A stretch of 64,000 nt of DNA, from positions 930,001-994,000 of the forward strand of contig NZ_FNZB01000001.1 of the NCBI RefSeq assembly GCF_900109205.1, written 5' to 3'. Each line of letters starts with the position of its first letter. Position 1 is the first letter of the stretch. The notes below the pieces were generated by a model. It did not search any database. It was not told where the DNA came from and saw only the letters and a list, made by a program, of their open reading frames with translations. Shown piece after piece: positions 1 to 8,859 of the stretch. The position numbers and the translations under genes were made by a program. The stretch comes from Sphingomonas sp. OV641. Lineage in GTDB: Bacteria > Pseudomonadota > Alphaproteobacteria > Sphingomonadales > Sphingomonadaceae.

Positions 1-516
1 CTGCTGCGCCGCGTGCGTGAGCGCAATCAGATCCCGGTCATTTTTCTCACCAGCAAGGATGACGAGCTGGATGAAGCGCTTGGCCTGGCGATGGGTGCGG
101 ACGATTATATCGCCAAGCCCTTCAGCCAGCGCCTGCTGATCGCCCGTATCCGGGCGATCCTGCGCCGCACCGAACTGGCGCAGACGACCGAAGCAGGCGA
201 GCCGGAGGCCGCCGCTCCGATCGAGCGCGGGCGCCTGTCAATGGATCCTGCACGTCACCGTGTGACTTGGAACGGCGAGCCGGTGACGCTGACGGTCACC
301 GAATTTCTGATCCTGGAAACGCTCGCGCAGCGACCGGGCATCGTGAAGACGCGCAACCAGCTGATGGATGCGGCGTACCAGGACGACATCTACGTCGACG
401 ATCGAACAATCGATTCCCACATTAAGCGTGTGAGGCGCAAGTTCCGCCAGGTGGATCCCGCCTTTGATGCCATCGAGACCTTGTATGGCGCCGGATATCG
501 CTTCTCCGAAGAGTGA
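1..516 (+). CDS. chvI: ChvI-type DNA-binding response regulator, 5'-truncated
   Basis: This is the C-terminal 171 residues of an OmpR/PhoB-type response regulator; the start lies outside the window. The visible part holds the end of the receiver domain, including the conserved lysine in the YIAKPFS stretch (about visible residue 39), then a linker and a winged-helix DNA-binding domain ending in an [15 protein letters not shown] recognition helix and a LYGAGYRF wing. The sensor kinase gene follows with an overlap of about 32 bases. Together with the HPr kinase downstream, this arrangement matches the ChvI/ChvG (ExoR-controlled, acid and envelope stress) system of alphaproteobacteria. The family is certain; the ChvI name is inferred from the neighbourhood. 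Confidence 0.85.
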   Translation: MLRRVRERNQIPVIFLTSKDDELDEALGLAMGADDYIAKPFSQRLLIARIRAILRRTELAQTTEAGEPEAAAPIERGRLSMDPARHRVTWNGEPVTLTVTEFLILETLAQRPGIVKTRNQLMDAAYQDDIYVDDRTIDSHIKRVRRKFRQVDPAFDAIETLYGAGYRFSEE

Positions 517-2053
517 CGCCAACGATCTGACGCTGCGATGGTCCGGCCGGGTATCGCTCACGCGGCGCATCCTGGCGGTGAACATCTTCGCGTTGCTGTT
601 GCTCGCGGGGGGCTTCTTCTACCTCGATAGCTACCGCACGCGGATCCTCGACAGTCGTACACGCCAGGCCATGCAGGAGGCTCGACTGATCGCCGAGGCG
701 GTGGGCGTCGTGCCTGAAGAGCGGCGGGAACAGCTGATGCGGCAGCTCGCGCGCGATACGGGCACCCGAATTCGCCTGTTCTGGCGCAATGGCGACCTTC
801 AGGCGGACAGCAGGGCGCTGGGCGAGCGGAACTTCCTGCTGCGCGATCCGGACAAGGACGGGCTGGGGCAGAGGATCGCACGCTTCCTCGACGCCGGGAT
901 CGATACGGTGGTCGGTGCGACACGCCCTCCCCTTTACCGCGAGAAGACGAGCGGCATCGCCTGGACAGATGTGCGCACCGCGCTGGGCGGATTTCCTTCG
1001 GCAACGGTGTGGCGAGCGCCCGATCGCACGCCCGTCATCACCGCGGCTGCCCGCGTGCCGGGCCGCGACGCCGCCATCATGACCGCGGTGAACGCCCGCG
1101 ACATCACCCAGACCGTCCGGGTCGAGCGCTTTCGCCTCAGTGTCGTGCTTCTGGTCGTGACGCTGGTCTCGGTTTTCCTGTCGCTGTTCCTGGCACGAAC
1201 GATCGTCCGGCCGTTGCGGCGACTGGCGCGAGCGGCTGTCCGCGTCCGGCTGGGCCGCGCGCGGGAAGTGGTCGTGCCTCGCCTGCCGGAACGTAAGGAC
1301 GAGATCGGGCTGCTGGCGCGCGCACTATCCGACATGAGCCTCGCCCTGCGCGCCCGGATCGACGCCACGGAAGCTTTCGCCGCGGACGTGACGCACGAGC
1401 TCAAGAACCCCCTCGCGTCCCTGCGCTCGGCCGTTGATGGCCTTGGCAGCGTGCGCGATCCCGTCCTTCAGGAGCGTCTGCTCGCGATCGTTCGCGATGA
1501 CGTTCATCGCCTTGATCGCCTGATCAGCGACATCTCCGAAGCCTCGCGCCTGGATGCGCAGCTCAGCCGCGCGAAGTTCGAGCCGGTCGATGTCGTCGCC
1601 GTGCTCCACGGGATCATCGCCGAGCGCGAGGAGCGCCGGCTGGAGCGGGGCATTCGGCTTCGTCTCGATCATGAAGAAGGCGCGCCCCTCCTTATTTCCG
1701 GTGAAGGGGCGCGGCTCGAACGAGTGTTCGAGAACCTCATCGACAATGCGGTGTCATTCTCGCCGGACGGTGGCCTGGTTTCCATCGCCGCGCTCGCCAG
1801 CGGCGACAAGCTGGAACTATGCTTCGAGGACGAAGGTCCGGGCGTACCGGAAGATGCGCGCGAATCGATCTTCCGCCGCTTCCACTCCGTACGGCCAAGC
1901 GGGGAGGATTTCGGCCAGCACTCCGGTCTCGGGCTCGCGATTGCACGCACGATCGTGGAGGCGCATGGGGGCTCCATTCACGTGGAATCGAGGGAAGATC
2001 GCTTGAGCGGCGCGCGCTTTGTTGTTCATCTCCCGCTGATCTCGCGGGCGTAA
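485..2053 (+). CDS. chvG: ChvG-type sensor histidine kinase
   Basis: Inner-membrane sensor kinase of about 522 residues that would phosphorylate the upstream ChvI-like regulator. A first membrane segment lies near residues 30-50, followed by a periplasmic sensor region, a second membrane segment near residue 220-240, a HAMP linker, a dimerisation domain with the H-box [12 protein letters not shown] (phospho-accepting His near residue 303), and an ATPase domain with N-box ENLIDNAV and G-boxes EDEGPGVP and GLGLAIAR. All catalytic boxes are present. I chose the ATG at 485; an upstream in-frame ATG at 464 exists but lies deeper inside chvI. Either start overlaps chvI, which suggests translational coupling. 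Confidence 0.88.
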   Translation: MAPDIASPKSDANDLTLRWSGRVSLTRRILAVNIFALLLLAGGFFYLDSYRTRILDSRTRQAMQEARLIAEAVGVVPEERREQLMRQLARDTGTRIRLFWRNGDLQADSRALGERNFLLRDPDKDGLGQRIARFLDAGIDTVVGATRPPLYREKTSGIAWTDVRTALGGFPSATVWRAPDRTPVITAAARVPGRDAAIMTAVNARDITQTVRVERFRLSVVLLVVTLVSVFLSLFLARTIVRPLRRLARAAVRVRLGRAREVVVPRLPERKDEIGLLARALSDMSLALRARIDATEAFAADVTHELKNPLASLRSAVDGLGSVRDPVLQERLLAIVRDDVHRLDRLISDISEASRLDAQLSRAKFEPVDVVAVLHGIIAEREERRLERGIRLRLDHEEGAPLLISGEGARLERVFENLIDNAVSFSPDGGLVSIAALASGDKLELCFEDEGPGVPEDARESIFRRFHSVRPSGEDFGQHSGLGLAIARTIVEAHGGSIHVESREDRLSGARFVVHLPLISRA

Positions 2054-2054
2054 A

Positions 2055-2474
2055 GTGAGCGCGCACGCCACTATCCACGCGTCCACAGTGGCGATCGATG
2101 GCCGGGCCGTCCTGCTGCTCGGCCCGTCGGGCAGCGGCAAGTCTGACCTCGCCCTGCGCCTGATCGATCGCGGAGCCGTCCTCGTATCCGACGATTACAC
2201 GCACATCGCGGCGTTCGGCGACACGCTCGTGGCGAGCGCCCCCTCCACGATCGCCGGCCGTATCGAGGTTCGCGGCCTCGGCATCATCCCGATGGAACAT
2301 GTTGATGGAGTTCGGGTAGCTTTGGCTGTCCGGCTGCAGGATGGGCCGGAGCGGATGCCGGAGCGCCAGTTGGAGCCATTCGCCGGCATCGCCGTTCCTG
2401 TTCTGTCACTCGATCCGCGCCCGGCCTCCGCCCCGCTCGTCATCGAACATGCCCTGAGACACGATCTGCCATGA
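2055..2474 (+). CDS. hprK: HPr kinase/phosphorylase, short alphaproteobacterial form
   Basis: Short (139 aa) HprK that keeps only the catalytic domain. The Walker A loop GPSGSGKSD lies near residues 23-31, and the SDD and GIIPMEHV stretches of the family follow. The N-terminal domain of Gram-positive HprK is absent, as is usual in alphaproteobacteria. It would phosphorylate HPr on a serine. It starts with GTG two bases after the chvG stop and overlaps the next gene by four bases (ATGA), so it is probably co-transcribed with the kinase gene and with rapZ. In this clade HprK is thought to link the ChvI/ChvG signal to PTS phosphorylation state; here that is inference from gene order. Confidence 0.9.
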   Translation: MSAHATIHASTVAIDGRAVLLLGPSGSGKSDLALRLIDRGAVLVSDDYTHIAAFGDTLVASAPSTIAGRIEVRGLGIIPMEHVDGVRVALAVRLQDGPERMPERQLEPFAGIAVPVLSLDPRPASAPLVIEHALRHDLP

Positions 2475-3385
2475 ACGCTCCCTCGGAAATCCTGCTGGTC
2501 ACCGGCATGTCGGGCGCCGGCAAGTCGACGGTGCTGAAAACGCTGGAGGATCTCGGGTGGGAGGTGGTCGACAATCTCCCGCTGAGCCTGCTTGATCGCT
2601 TGCTCGGCACTGATGCCGCCATTGGCCAGTCCGAGTTCGCGCGCCCCCTCGCCATCGGCATTGGCGCCATGACAAGGGACTTTGATGCTGCGGCCATCGC
2701 GCGCCAGATCGATCGCCTGCGCGAAGTAGGCCGGCAGGAGATCGATACGCTGTTTCTCGATTGCGCCACCGACGAACTGGCCCGCCGGTATGACGAGACG
2801 CGACGACGGCATCCGCTCGCCGCGGACCGCCCGGCGCGCGAGGGCATCGCGCAGGAGCGAGAGCTGCTCGAACCCCTCAGGCGCTGGGCACCGCGGCTCA
2901 TCGATACGAGTCGCTATACCAGTGCCGAGCTGGCACAGCAGATCCGGCGCACCTTCGCGCAGCCAGGGCTCAGCGAGCCGGCCGTCTCGGTCATGTCCTT
3001 CGGCTTTTCCCGGGGTTTACCACCAGATGCGGATCTGGTTTTCGACATGCGGTTCTTACGTAATCCGCACTGGGTTCCACATCTGCGCCCGGGCACCGGG
3101 CAGGACGAGGCGGTTGCCGCTTATGTGTCACAGGACCCCGCATATGAGCCGGCGGTCAGCCGCATAGAGGAGCTACTTCTGCTCCTCCTCCCCCGCTATC
3201 GCGCTGAAGGAAAGTCTTATATAAACATTGCGGTCGGCTGTACCGGCGGGAGACACCGGTCGGTGCATGTAGCAGAACGGATCGCAGCACGGTTGCGCAC
3301 TGCGGCATTTTCGCCCAGGGTCACGCATCGTGATCTTGCGGCAGTGCCGCAAGATCGGCTCGAGGGACGGCCTGACGGGCAATGA
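2471..3385 (+). CDS. rapZ: RapZ/YvcJ-family nucleotide-binding RNase adapter
   Basis: 304-residue member of the RapZ (YhbJ) family. The Walker A motif GMSGAGKS lies near residues 13-20, and the conserved C-terminal GCTGGRHRSV motif near residue 258-267. In enterobacteria RapZ binds GlcN6P and directs RNase E to small RNAs; in other groups the family is called YvcJ and its role is less clear. The gene overlaps hprK and the EIIA gene by four bases on each side, so it sits in a tightly coupled operon with PTS components. I see no truncation. The function beyond nucleotide binding is inferred from the family. Confidence 0.9.
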   Translation: MNAPSEILLVTGMSGAGKSTVLKTLEDLGWEVVDNLPLSLLDRLLGTDAAIGQSEFARPLAIGIGAMTRDFDAAAIARQIDRLREVGRQEIDTLFLDCATDELARRYDETRRRHPLAADRPAREGIAQERELLEPLRRWAPRLIDTSRYTSAELAQQIRRTFAQPGLSEPAVSVMSFGFSRGLPPDADLVFDMRFLRNPHWVPHLRPGTGQDEAVAAYVSQDPAYEPAVSRIEELLLLLLPRYRAEGKSYINIAVGCTGGRHRSVHVAERIAARLRTAAFSPRVTHRDLAAVPQDRLEGRPDGQ

Positions 3386-3816
3386 ACGGATTGACGACGC
3401 AGATGATCGGGCTTGTGCTCGTGACGCACGGCCGGCTGGCCGATGAGTTCGTGACGGCGATGGAGCACGTGGTGGGCCCGCAGAAGCAGGTTCGCACCGT
3501 GGCGATCGGGCCGGATGACGACATGGAAGCACGCCGGGCGGACATTCGCTCCGCCATAGCGGAGGTGGATAGCGGTCGCGGGGTGATCGTCCTGACCGAC
3601 CTGTTCGGCGGCACGCCCTCGAACCTGGCGATCTCGCTGATGGAACGCGGCAGGATCGAAGTGATCGCCGGCATCAACCTGCCGATGCTGATCCGGCTTG
3701 AATCTGCGCGTCGGAAGATGGGCGTTGCGGCCGCAGTGGCGGCAGCGCGTGAAGCGGGCCGCAAGTATATTTCCGTTGCCTCCGAGGTGCTCGGGGTGGG
3801 AGAAGCCGCCGCGTGA
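3382..3816 (+). CDS. PTS EIIA component, mannose/fructose type
   Basis: Cytoplasmic EIIA protein of the mannose/fructose superfamily (144 aa from the ATG at 3382; an internal ATG at 3403 would give the usual N-terminus MIGLVLVTHGR). The phosphorylatable histidine is in VTHGRLADE. The LTDLFGGTPSN motif of the family is intact. No IIB, IIC or IID transport subunit is encoded nearby, so this is probably a regulatory phospho-acceptor rather than part of a sugar transporter. It overlaps rapZ by four bases and the HPr gene by one to four bases. Confidence 0.9.
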   Translation: MNGLTTQMIGLVLVTHGRLADEFVTAMEHVVGPQKQVRTVAIGPDDDMEARRADIRSAIAEVDSGRGVIVLTDLFGGTPSNLAISLMERGRIEVIAGINLPMLIRLESARRKMGVAAAVAAAREAGRKYISVASEVLGVGEAAA

Positions 3817-4082
3817 TGGTATCCCGCGACGTTCTCATCTGTAATCGGCGTGGCCTGCACGCCCGCGCCAGCGCGAAGTTCGTGACGCTCGCCACCCAAC
3901 AACCACTGACGGTTCAGGTCGCCAAGGGTGCCTCCACGGTCACCGGCACCTCGATCATGGGTCTGATGATGCTGGGGGCCGCGAAAGGTGACACGATCAC
4001 CATCAGCGCACAGGGCGGGGAAGCCGAAACGGTCGTGGCCGCCATGTGTGCGCTGGTGGAAGCCAAGTTCGGCGAAGACTGA
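3813..4082 (+). CDS. ptsH: Phosphocarrier protein HPr
   Basis: HPr of about 88-89 residues. The EI-dependent phosphorylation histidine is in GLHARASAKF near residue 18, and the HprK target serine is in TSIMGLMMLG near residue 48. Both regulatory sites are therefore present, in agreement with the HPr kinase encoded three genes upstream. The start is either GTG 3813 or the adjacent ATG 3816, both overlapping the EIIA stop. Enzyme I is not in this window. It closes the chvI-chvG-hprK-rapZ-EIIA-HPr run. Confidence 0.92.
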   Translation: MMVSRDVLICNRRGLHARASAKFVTLATQQPLTVQVAKGASTVTGTSIMGLMMLGAAKGDTITISAQGGEAETVVAAMCALVEAKFGED

Positions 4083-4090
4083 CCAAGGCA

Positions 4091-4906
4091 ATGCCTCGTA
4101 TCATTACCGCCTTCTCCAATCCGCTGGTCAAGCGCATCCAGGGACTGCGTGAAAAGCGGCACCGCCGCGAGGAAGGCATGTTCGTGGCCGAGGGGCTGCG
4201 CATCCTGACGGAGGCGCGGGAGACCGGGCGCCTGCCGCAGTTCCTTTTCTACACGCCGGCCAGCGCGAACCATCCGCTGGTCACGGCGCTCGTCACCGAA
4301 GTGGAACGTGCCGGTGGTGAGGCGATCGAGACATCCGATGCGATCCTTTCCAAGCTGTCCGGCAAGGATAATCCGCAATCGGTCGTGGGCGCCTTCACCA
4401 TGTTCGACACGCAACTGGAGGCGCTGGACAGGGCGGCGAGCCCGATCTGGCTGGTTGCCGAGCGGCTGCGCGATCCTGGCAATCTGGGCACCATCCTCAG
4501 GACCGGCGATGCGGTCGGCGCTGGCGGGCTGATCCTGATCGGCGATTGCGTCGATCCTTTCTCGACCGAGGCCGTTCGGGCAAGCATGGGCGCCCTGTTC
4601 ACGGTGCCGCTCGTCAGGACCACGTGGGACGCGTTCCTGCCGTGGCTCCGATCCGGCCCGGGACAGCTGGTTGGCCTCAGCCTCCGAACGGACAATCACT
4701 ATCGCGCCGCCCCTTATGCCGCGCCTACGTTTCTGCTCACCGGCAACGAAGCGCAGGGCCTTCCGGCCGACATGGAAGACCAATGCGATTTGCTGGTCAA
4801 AATGCCCATGCTCGGAAAGGCTGACAGCCTCAACGCCGCCGTTGCAACGGCCGTGATGGCGTATGAGGTCCTCGCCCATTCGGACAATCAAAGGCTGTCG
4901 CAGTGA
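4091..4906 (+). CDS. SpoU/TrmH-family RNA 2'-O-methyltransferase
   Basis: 271-residue SPOUT methyltransferase. An N-terminal substrate-binding domain (starting [21 protein letters not shown]) is followed by the knot motifs [29 protein letters not shown] and [10 protein letters not shown]. These are the SAM-binding and dimerisation motifs of the TrmH/SpoU family. The substrate, 23S rRNA or tRNA, cannot be told from sequence. I chose ATG 4091; upstream in-frame codons lie inside the HPr gene. The stop overlaps the RppH start by four bases. It is a second SpoU enzyme beside RlmB at 26036. Confidence 0.88.
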   Translation: MPRIITAFSNPLVKRIQGLREKRHRREEGMFVAEGLRILTEARETGRLPQFLFYTPASANHPLVTALVTEVERAGGEAIETSDAILSKLSGKDNPQSVVGAFTMFDTQLEALDRAASPIWLVAERLRDPGNLGTILRTGDAVGAGGLILIGDCVDPFSTEAVRASMGALFTVPLVRTTWDAFLPWLRSGPGQLVGLSLRTDNHYRAAPYAAPTFLLTGNEAQGLPADMEDQCDLLVKMPMLGKADSLNAAVATAVMAYEVLAHSDNQRLSQ

Positions 4907-5382
4907 CTGAAATGCTCGATCTTCCCTATCGTCCCTGCGTCGGCGTGATGCTCTTGAACCGCGATGGTCAGGTGTTTGTCGGTCAGCGTCTCGATACCAC
5001 GCTTGAGGCGTGGCAGATGCCGCAGGGCGGGATCGATCCGGGTGAGGATCCGCGCGACACGGCCATTCGGGAGCTCGGCGAGGAAACCGGCATCAGCCCG
5101 CAACTCGTTGAGCTCGTCGCCGAGGCACCCGGAGAGTTCCGCTACGAACTCCCCCCGGAGTTGATCGGGAAGGTGTGGAAGGGCAAGTATCGCGGTCAGG
5201 TACAGCGCTGGTACCTGTTCCGCTTTCTCGGCCGGGACAGCGATATCCACATCCAGACCGCGCACCCGGAATTTCGTGCATGGCGTTGGGCCGAGCCAAA
5301 GGACCTGACGTCGCTGATCGTTCCGTTCAAGCGCGCTTTGTATGAGGAAGTGCTGGCGGCATTTTCAGCTCATCTCGCCTGA
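4903..5382 (+). CDS. rppH: RNA pyrophosphohydrolase (Nudix)
   Basis: 159-residue Nudix hydrolase with the RppH wording: [11 protein letters not shown] at the N-terminus, [19 protein letters not shown], and a complete Nudix box (G, five residues, E, seven residues, REUxEExG) in the segment from GGID to ETGI. The C-terminal region [11 protein letters not shown] is also typical. RppH removes pyrophosphate from 5' ends of mRNAs and so starts RNase E-dependent decay. It starts with GTG 4903 overlapping the methyltransferase stop; ATG 4912 is an alternative. Confidence 0.9.
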   Translation: MTEMLDLPYRPCVGVMLLNRDGQVFVGQRLDTTLEAWQMPQGGIDPGEDPRDTAIRELGEETGISPQLVELVAEAPGEFRYELPPELIGKVWKGKYRGQVQRWYLFRFLGRDSDIHIQTAHPEFRAWRWAEPKDLTSLIVPFKRALYEEVLAAFSAHLA

Positions 5383-5439
5383 GCCACCGTCCATCCGCCG
5401 CTTCTTCTCCTCCTCCCTTACCGTGAGTAGCGGTTGACC

Positions 5440-6348
5440 GTGATCATCGCCCTGCTTCTTGCCTCATCAAGCTTGCCGGGCGACGGGTCCGGTACGGACG
5501 CCGCCGATCAGGTGCGGATCCCGCCGCCGATCCGCGCCATGCTGGATGCCGCGATTGCTTCAGGCAACGAGGCGGAGGTTTCCACGATCGTCAAATATGC
5601 GCGCGCCGCTGATCCGGCGAGTGGGGATGCGGTGCTTCGTATCGCCGACGAATGGCGCGCCGTTCGCGCGAAGGATCGTGAAGTCCGCATCGTTCGTGCG
5701 GGTTGGACCGATCTGTGGACCGGGCGCGCGGAGTTGGGCGGCTTCATCAGCACCGGGAACACGAGCACGGCGGGGGCCACGGGCATCCTCGATCTCACGC
5801 GCGAGGGGCTGGAGTGGCGGCACAAGCTGCGCGGCCAGGCGGACTTCCAACGTAGCCTCGGGATCACCACGCGCGAGCATTACCTCGCGGCCTATGAGCC
5901 GAACTGGAAGATCGACTCTCGCCGCTATGTTTATGGCGCGCTGCAATATGAAAGCGATCGGTTCTTCGGCTATTCGGATCGTTACTCGGCATCGGCCGGT
6001 GCGGGCTACAGTGCGGTGCAGACACGCGCACTGACCCTTAATCTCGAACTCGGACCGGCGTTCCGGCACACGCAGTTCACCGATGCCACGATCGAGAGCA
6101 GCATCGCGGCACGTGGCAATATCGATCTGGATGTGAAGCTGTCGCCCGGCCTCTCCGTAAGCCAGGACGCCTCGGCCTACCTGCAGCGATACAACTCGAC
6201 CGTCAGCAGCACGACAGCGCTTGCCGCAAAGCTGGTGGGCCCCCTGTCAGCGCAGATCAGCTACACTGTTCAATATGAAAGCGAGCCGCCGGTCGGGCGC
6301 GTCTCGACTGACACGACCAGCCGGGCCTCACTCGTCTACACCTTCTGA
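5440..6348 (+). CDS. DUF481 (YdiY-like) outer-membrane beta-barrel protein
   Basis: Protein of about 302 residues with a short hydrophobic N-terminus consistent with a signal peptide, an N-terminal helical stretch, and a C-terminal beta-barrel region with alternating aromatic/polar residues (YVYGALQYESDRF, YSASAGAGYSAV, FRHTQF) that matches the DUF481 family, ending in SLVYTF with a terminal Phe as outer-membrane barrels usually have. DUF481 proteins are predicted outer-membrane barrels of unknown role. GTG 5440 is my preferred start; TTG 5434 is also possible. It faces the suhB-like gene convergently. Confidence 0.8.
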   Translation: MIIALLLASSSLPGDGSGTDAADQVRIPPPIRAMLDAAIASGNEAEVSTIVKYARAADPASGDAVLRIADEWRAVRAKDREVRIVRAGWTDLWTGRAELGGFISTGNTSTAGATGILDLTREGLEWRHKLRGQADFQRSLGITTREHYLAAYEPNWKIDSRRYVYGALQYESDRFFGYSDRYSASAGAGYSAVQTRALTLNLELGPAFRHTQFTDATIESSIAARGNIDLDVKLSPGLSVSQDASAYLQRYNSTVSSTTALAAKLVGPLSAQISYTVQYESEPPVGRVSTDTTSRASLVYTF

Positions 6349-6367
6349 TCAGATGTCCTGGCTGACG

Positions 6368-6396
6368 AGGCGCGGCCGTCATCGGACCGCGCGCCT
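6368..6396. terminator. Hairpin between convergent genes
   Basis: Imperfect GC-rich hairpin (AGGCGCGG at 6368 pairing with the CCGCGCGCCT stretch ending at 6396, one bulge) located between the convergent stops of the DUF481 gene and the inositol phosphatase gene. It could end transcription from both sides. There is no clear T-tract. Confidence 0.4.
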
Positions 6397-6402
6397 GGAT
6401 CA

Positions 6403-7215
6403 TTAACGCAGCGCGCCCGCCAGCAGCTTGTGCAGCTTTGAATGAAGGCCGTCGTTGGCCGCCAGAAACTCGCTGCGCTCGATCGAGCGGTCGCCGCCGC
6501 GGAAGTCGGTAACGAAGCCACCGGCCTCCTTCACCAACAGCATGCCCGCCGCTGCATCCCAGATCTTGAGCTTCGATTCCCAATAACCGTCGAACCGGCC
6601 AGCCGCGACCCACGCCAGGTCGAGCGCCGCCGAGCCGAGGCGCCGGATCCCGGCAACCTGCGGAGCAATCGATCCGAAGATACGGGTCCATTCGGCGAAA
6701 TCGCCATGCCCCATGAAGGGAATGCCGGTCGCAATGACCGACTCAGTCAATTCGCGGCGCGAGGATACGCGCAGCCGCTGATCCTGCAGCCAGGCGCCCC
6801 GCCCCTTCTCGGCCCAGAAGCTCTCGTCCGTTAGCGGCTGGTACACCAGCCCGGTCGTCACCTCCCGCTTGCCGTTGGGCAGGGGTTCCTCGACCGCGAT
6901 GGAGATCGCGAAGTGCGGGATGCCGTGAAGGAAGTTCGTGGTGCCGTCCAGCGGATCGATGATGAACCGCGGCTTGGATGGATCGCCGGCGATCTCGCCA
7001 CGCTCCTCCATCACGAAGCCCCAGTCCGGCCGCGCCTTCGACAATTCCTCGTAAAGGGTCTGTTCGGCGCGCTGGTCCGCCATCGAGACGAAATCTGCAG
7101 GCCCCTTGCGACTCACCTGAAGGTGCTGGACTTCGTTGAAGTCACGCCGCAACCGCGGCGCCGCCTTGCGCGCGGCACGTTCGATGATCGTGAAAAGACC
7201 GGAATGGGATGGCAT
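6403..7215 (-). CDS. suhB: Inositol monophosphatase family protein (SuhB-like)
   Basis: 270-residue Mg-dependent phosphatase of the inositol monophosphatase family. Metal-binding motifs are intact: EERGE near residue 70, IDPLDGTTNFLHG near residues 86-98, and the later WDAAAGMLLVKEAGG stretch. Substrates may be inositol phosphate or related sugar phosphates; SuhB in enterobacteria also acts in rRNA antitermination. It follows efp in the same direction with a 136-base spacer that carries two small hairpins. Confidence 0.87.
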   Translation of the reverse strand: MPSHSGLFTIIERAARKAAPRLRRDFNEVQHLQVSRKGPADFVSMADQRAEQTLYEELSKARPDWGFVMEERGEIAGDPSKPRFIIDPLDGTTNFLHGIPHFAISIAVEEPLPNGKREVTTGLVYQPLTDESFWAEKGRGAWLQDQRLRVSSRRELTESVIATGIPFMGHGDFAEWTRIFGSIAPQVAGIRRLGSAALDLAWVAAGRFDGYWESKLKIWDAAAGMLLVKEAGGFVTDFRGGDRSIERSEFLAANDGLHSKLHKLLAGALR

Positions 7216-7227
7216 CTCGACAACTCC

Positions 7228-7344
7228 CCCCTCCCGCTAAGGAGGGGTCGTGGGCTTCAACAATCCGGGGCTTGTTCATGGCGAAGATCGCCATGTCCTT
7301 CGGCGGCACTCCCGCCAGTCCCGGTCCCTCCCGAGCGGGAGGGA
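7228..7344. repeat. Two CCCTCC/GGAGGG hairpins in the efp-suhB spacer
   Basis: Two short inverted repeats sit in the spacer: CCCCTCC/GGAGGGG with arms at 7228-7234 and 7241-7247, and TCCCTCCCG/CGGGAGGGA with arms at 7325-7333 and 7336-7344. Similar CTCCC/GGGAG hairpins recur at 7965, 43489 and 55106 in this window, always between genes. They look like members of a small palindromic intergenic repeat family; the 7325 copy may also attenuate transcription after efp. Confidence 0.55.
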
Positions 7345-7351
7345 AAAACAA

Positions 7352-7915
7352 TCAGTCCGCGCGGCGGACGTAGGTCTGCTCGTAAACGTCCACGACGATG
7401 CGGGTTCCGCTGGAAATGTGCGGGGGCACCATCACGCGAACGCCATTGTCGAGAATCGCGGGCTTGTAGCTGGAAGAGGCGGTCTGCCCCTTCACCACCG
7501 CATCGGCCTCGACGATCGTTGCTTCAATCGTGTCGGGCAGCTGAACGCTGATGGCTTCCTCTTCATAGAGCTCCATCACCACGTCCATGCCGTCCTGCAG
7601 GAAAGCGGCCGCATCGCCGAGAAGATCGCGCGGCAGCGTCACCTGATCGTAGGTCTCCTTATCCATGAAGACCAGGCCGTCGCCGTCCGCGAACAGGAAC
7701 TGAAAGTCCTTGGTGTCGAGCCGCACGCGCTCCACCGTCTCTGCCGAACGGAAGCGGACGTTGTTCTTGCGGCCATCGCGCAGGTTCTTCAGTTCGACCT
7801 GCATATAGGCGCCGCCCTTGCCCGGCTGCGTATGCTGGATCTTCACCGCGCGCCAGATGCCGCCTTCATATTCGATGATGTTACCCGGACGGATGTCCAC
7901 ACCGCTGATCTTCAT
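7352..7915 (-). CDS. efp: Elongation factor P
   Basis: 187-residue EF-P, normal length. The three-domain layout is clear: an N-terminal KOW-like domain with the PGKGGAYMQ loop (lysine at the position that is post-translationally modified in many bacteria), then two OB domains ending in [21 protein letters not shown] relieves ribosome stalling at consecutive prolines. No EpmA/EpmB-like modification gene is visible in this window. Confidence 0.95.
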   Translation of the reverse strand: MKISGVDIRPGNIIEYEGGIWRAVKIQHTQPGKGGAYMQVELKNLRDGRKNNVRFRSAETVERVRLDTKDFQFLFADGDGLVFMDKETYDQVTLPRDLLGDAAAFLQDGMDVVMELYEEEAISVQLPDTIEATIVEADAVVKGQTASSSYKPAILDNGVRVMVPPHISSGTRIVVDVYEQTYVRRAD

Positions 7916-7964
7916 GACTTTTTACTGCCCATTCTCCGTTCGGGCCGAGCAGATCGAAACCCTT

Positions 7965-7986
7965 GCTCCCCTTCCCCAAGGGGAGC
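7965..7986. repeat. GCTCCCCTT/AAGGGGAGC hairpin upstream of efp
   Basis: Perfect 9-bp inverted repeat with a CCCC loop (arms 7965-7973 and 7978-7986), 50 bases upstream of the efp start and downstream of the M23 peptidase stop. It belongs to the same style of intergenic palindromes seen at 7228, 7325, 43489 and 55106. It could terminate the peptidase transcript. A stretch near 8026-8050 resembles another common sphingomonad intergenic repeat (TTCGACCAGCTCAGGGC). Confidence 0.5.
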
Positions 7987-8078
7987 GCCCGTGACGGAAA
8001 TCCTGGACATGCAGGCGATCAGGGCAGGTTTCGACCAGCTCAGGGCAAACGGCAGTGTTGAACTGGAAGGCGGTCGCC

Positions 8079-8672
8079 CTAACGAACCTTGCGCTTTCCG
8101 GCAAGCAGCGGGTACGGATTGACCGGTGTTCCCTCGTACCATTTGTCGCCGGGTCCCATCTGGCTGACGGCAAAGTGGAGATGGGTATTGCCGGCGCCGG
8201 CGTTCCCCGTGTCGCCAACATAGCCAAGCAACATGCCCCTGGTTACCGGCGCGCCCTCGCGCAGTCCGGGCGCGTAGCGGGCGAGATGCGCATAATAATG
8301 GCTCCAGCGTCGCCCCGGCGAGCGCACATATAGCGTCGTACCGCCTGCCTTGCTTTGGAACATCTTCTCGACTGCGCCTGGTGCGGCCGCGAGGACGGGC
8401 GTGTTCGCGGGCGCGATGATGTCAATCGCCTGATGGCGCCGGCTCCCCCCTCCTCGTGAGTCTCCCCACGTGTCCGCAAGCTGCCTAGGCGCGATCCCGG
8501 CTACCGGCACCATCAACGGGGCTGCGACCGAATTGCCTGCTGGCGAAGGCGCCGCCACCGTGCTGGTCGCCGCTGGTGATCGCTTCTCCGACGGCCCGAA
8601 CGACAACATCGACGCGAAGCCGGCGATAGCCAGCAGGATCAGCGCTAGGATCGTACCGCCCAGCCTGGTCAT
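8079..8672 (-). CDS. M23-family (LytM) peptidoglycan endopeptidase, membrane-anchored
   Basis: 197-residue protein with an N-terminal signal anchor (LGGTILALILLAIAGFASML, residues 3-22), a low-complexity linker, and a C-terminal LytM domain. The zinc ligands are visible in RHQAIDIIAP (H and D) and in THLHFAVSQ (HxH). It would cleave peptidoglycan cross-links in the periplasm, or act as a regulator if inactive, but the catalytic residues look complete. The stop lies 163 bases upstream of efp. Confidence 0.85.
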   Translation of the reverse strand: MTRLGGTILALILLAIAGFASMLSFGPSEKRSPAATSTVAAPSPAGNSVAAPLMVPVAGIAPRQLADTWGDSRGGGSRRHQAIDIIAPANTPVLAAAPGAVEKMFQSKAGGTTLYVRSPGRRWSHYYAHLARYAPGLREGAPVTRGMLLGYVGDTGNAGAGNTHLHFAVSQMGPGDKWYEGTPVNPYPLLAGKRKVR

Positions 8673-8859
8673 TCAGCGCGCATCCGCCACGCGGAACGCT
8701 GACCCGACCAGCGATCCACGTGACTTTGTCTGCCCGTCAGATCGAACGACGACATCAGGCCGGAAACAGGCCGATCTTCGCCAAAGCGGAACGTCTGGAT
8801 GGCCGAGCACGATCATTCAACGGCCGTCGGCGTGCCTGGTTGCGGCCGCGACACGGGGC

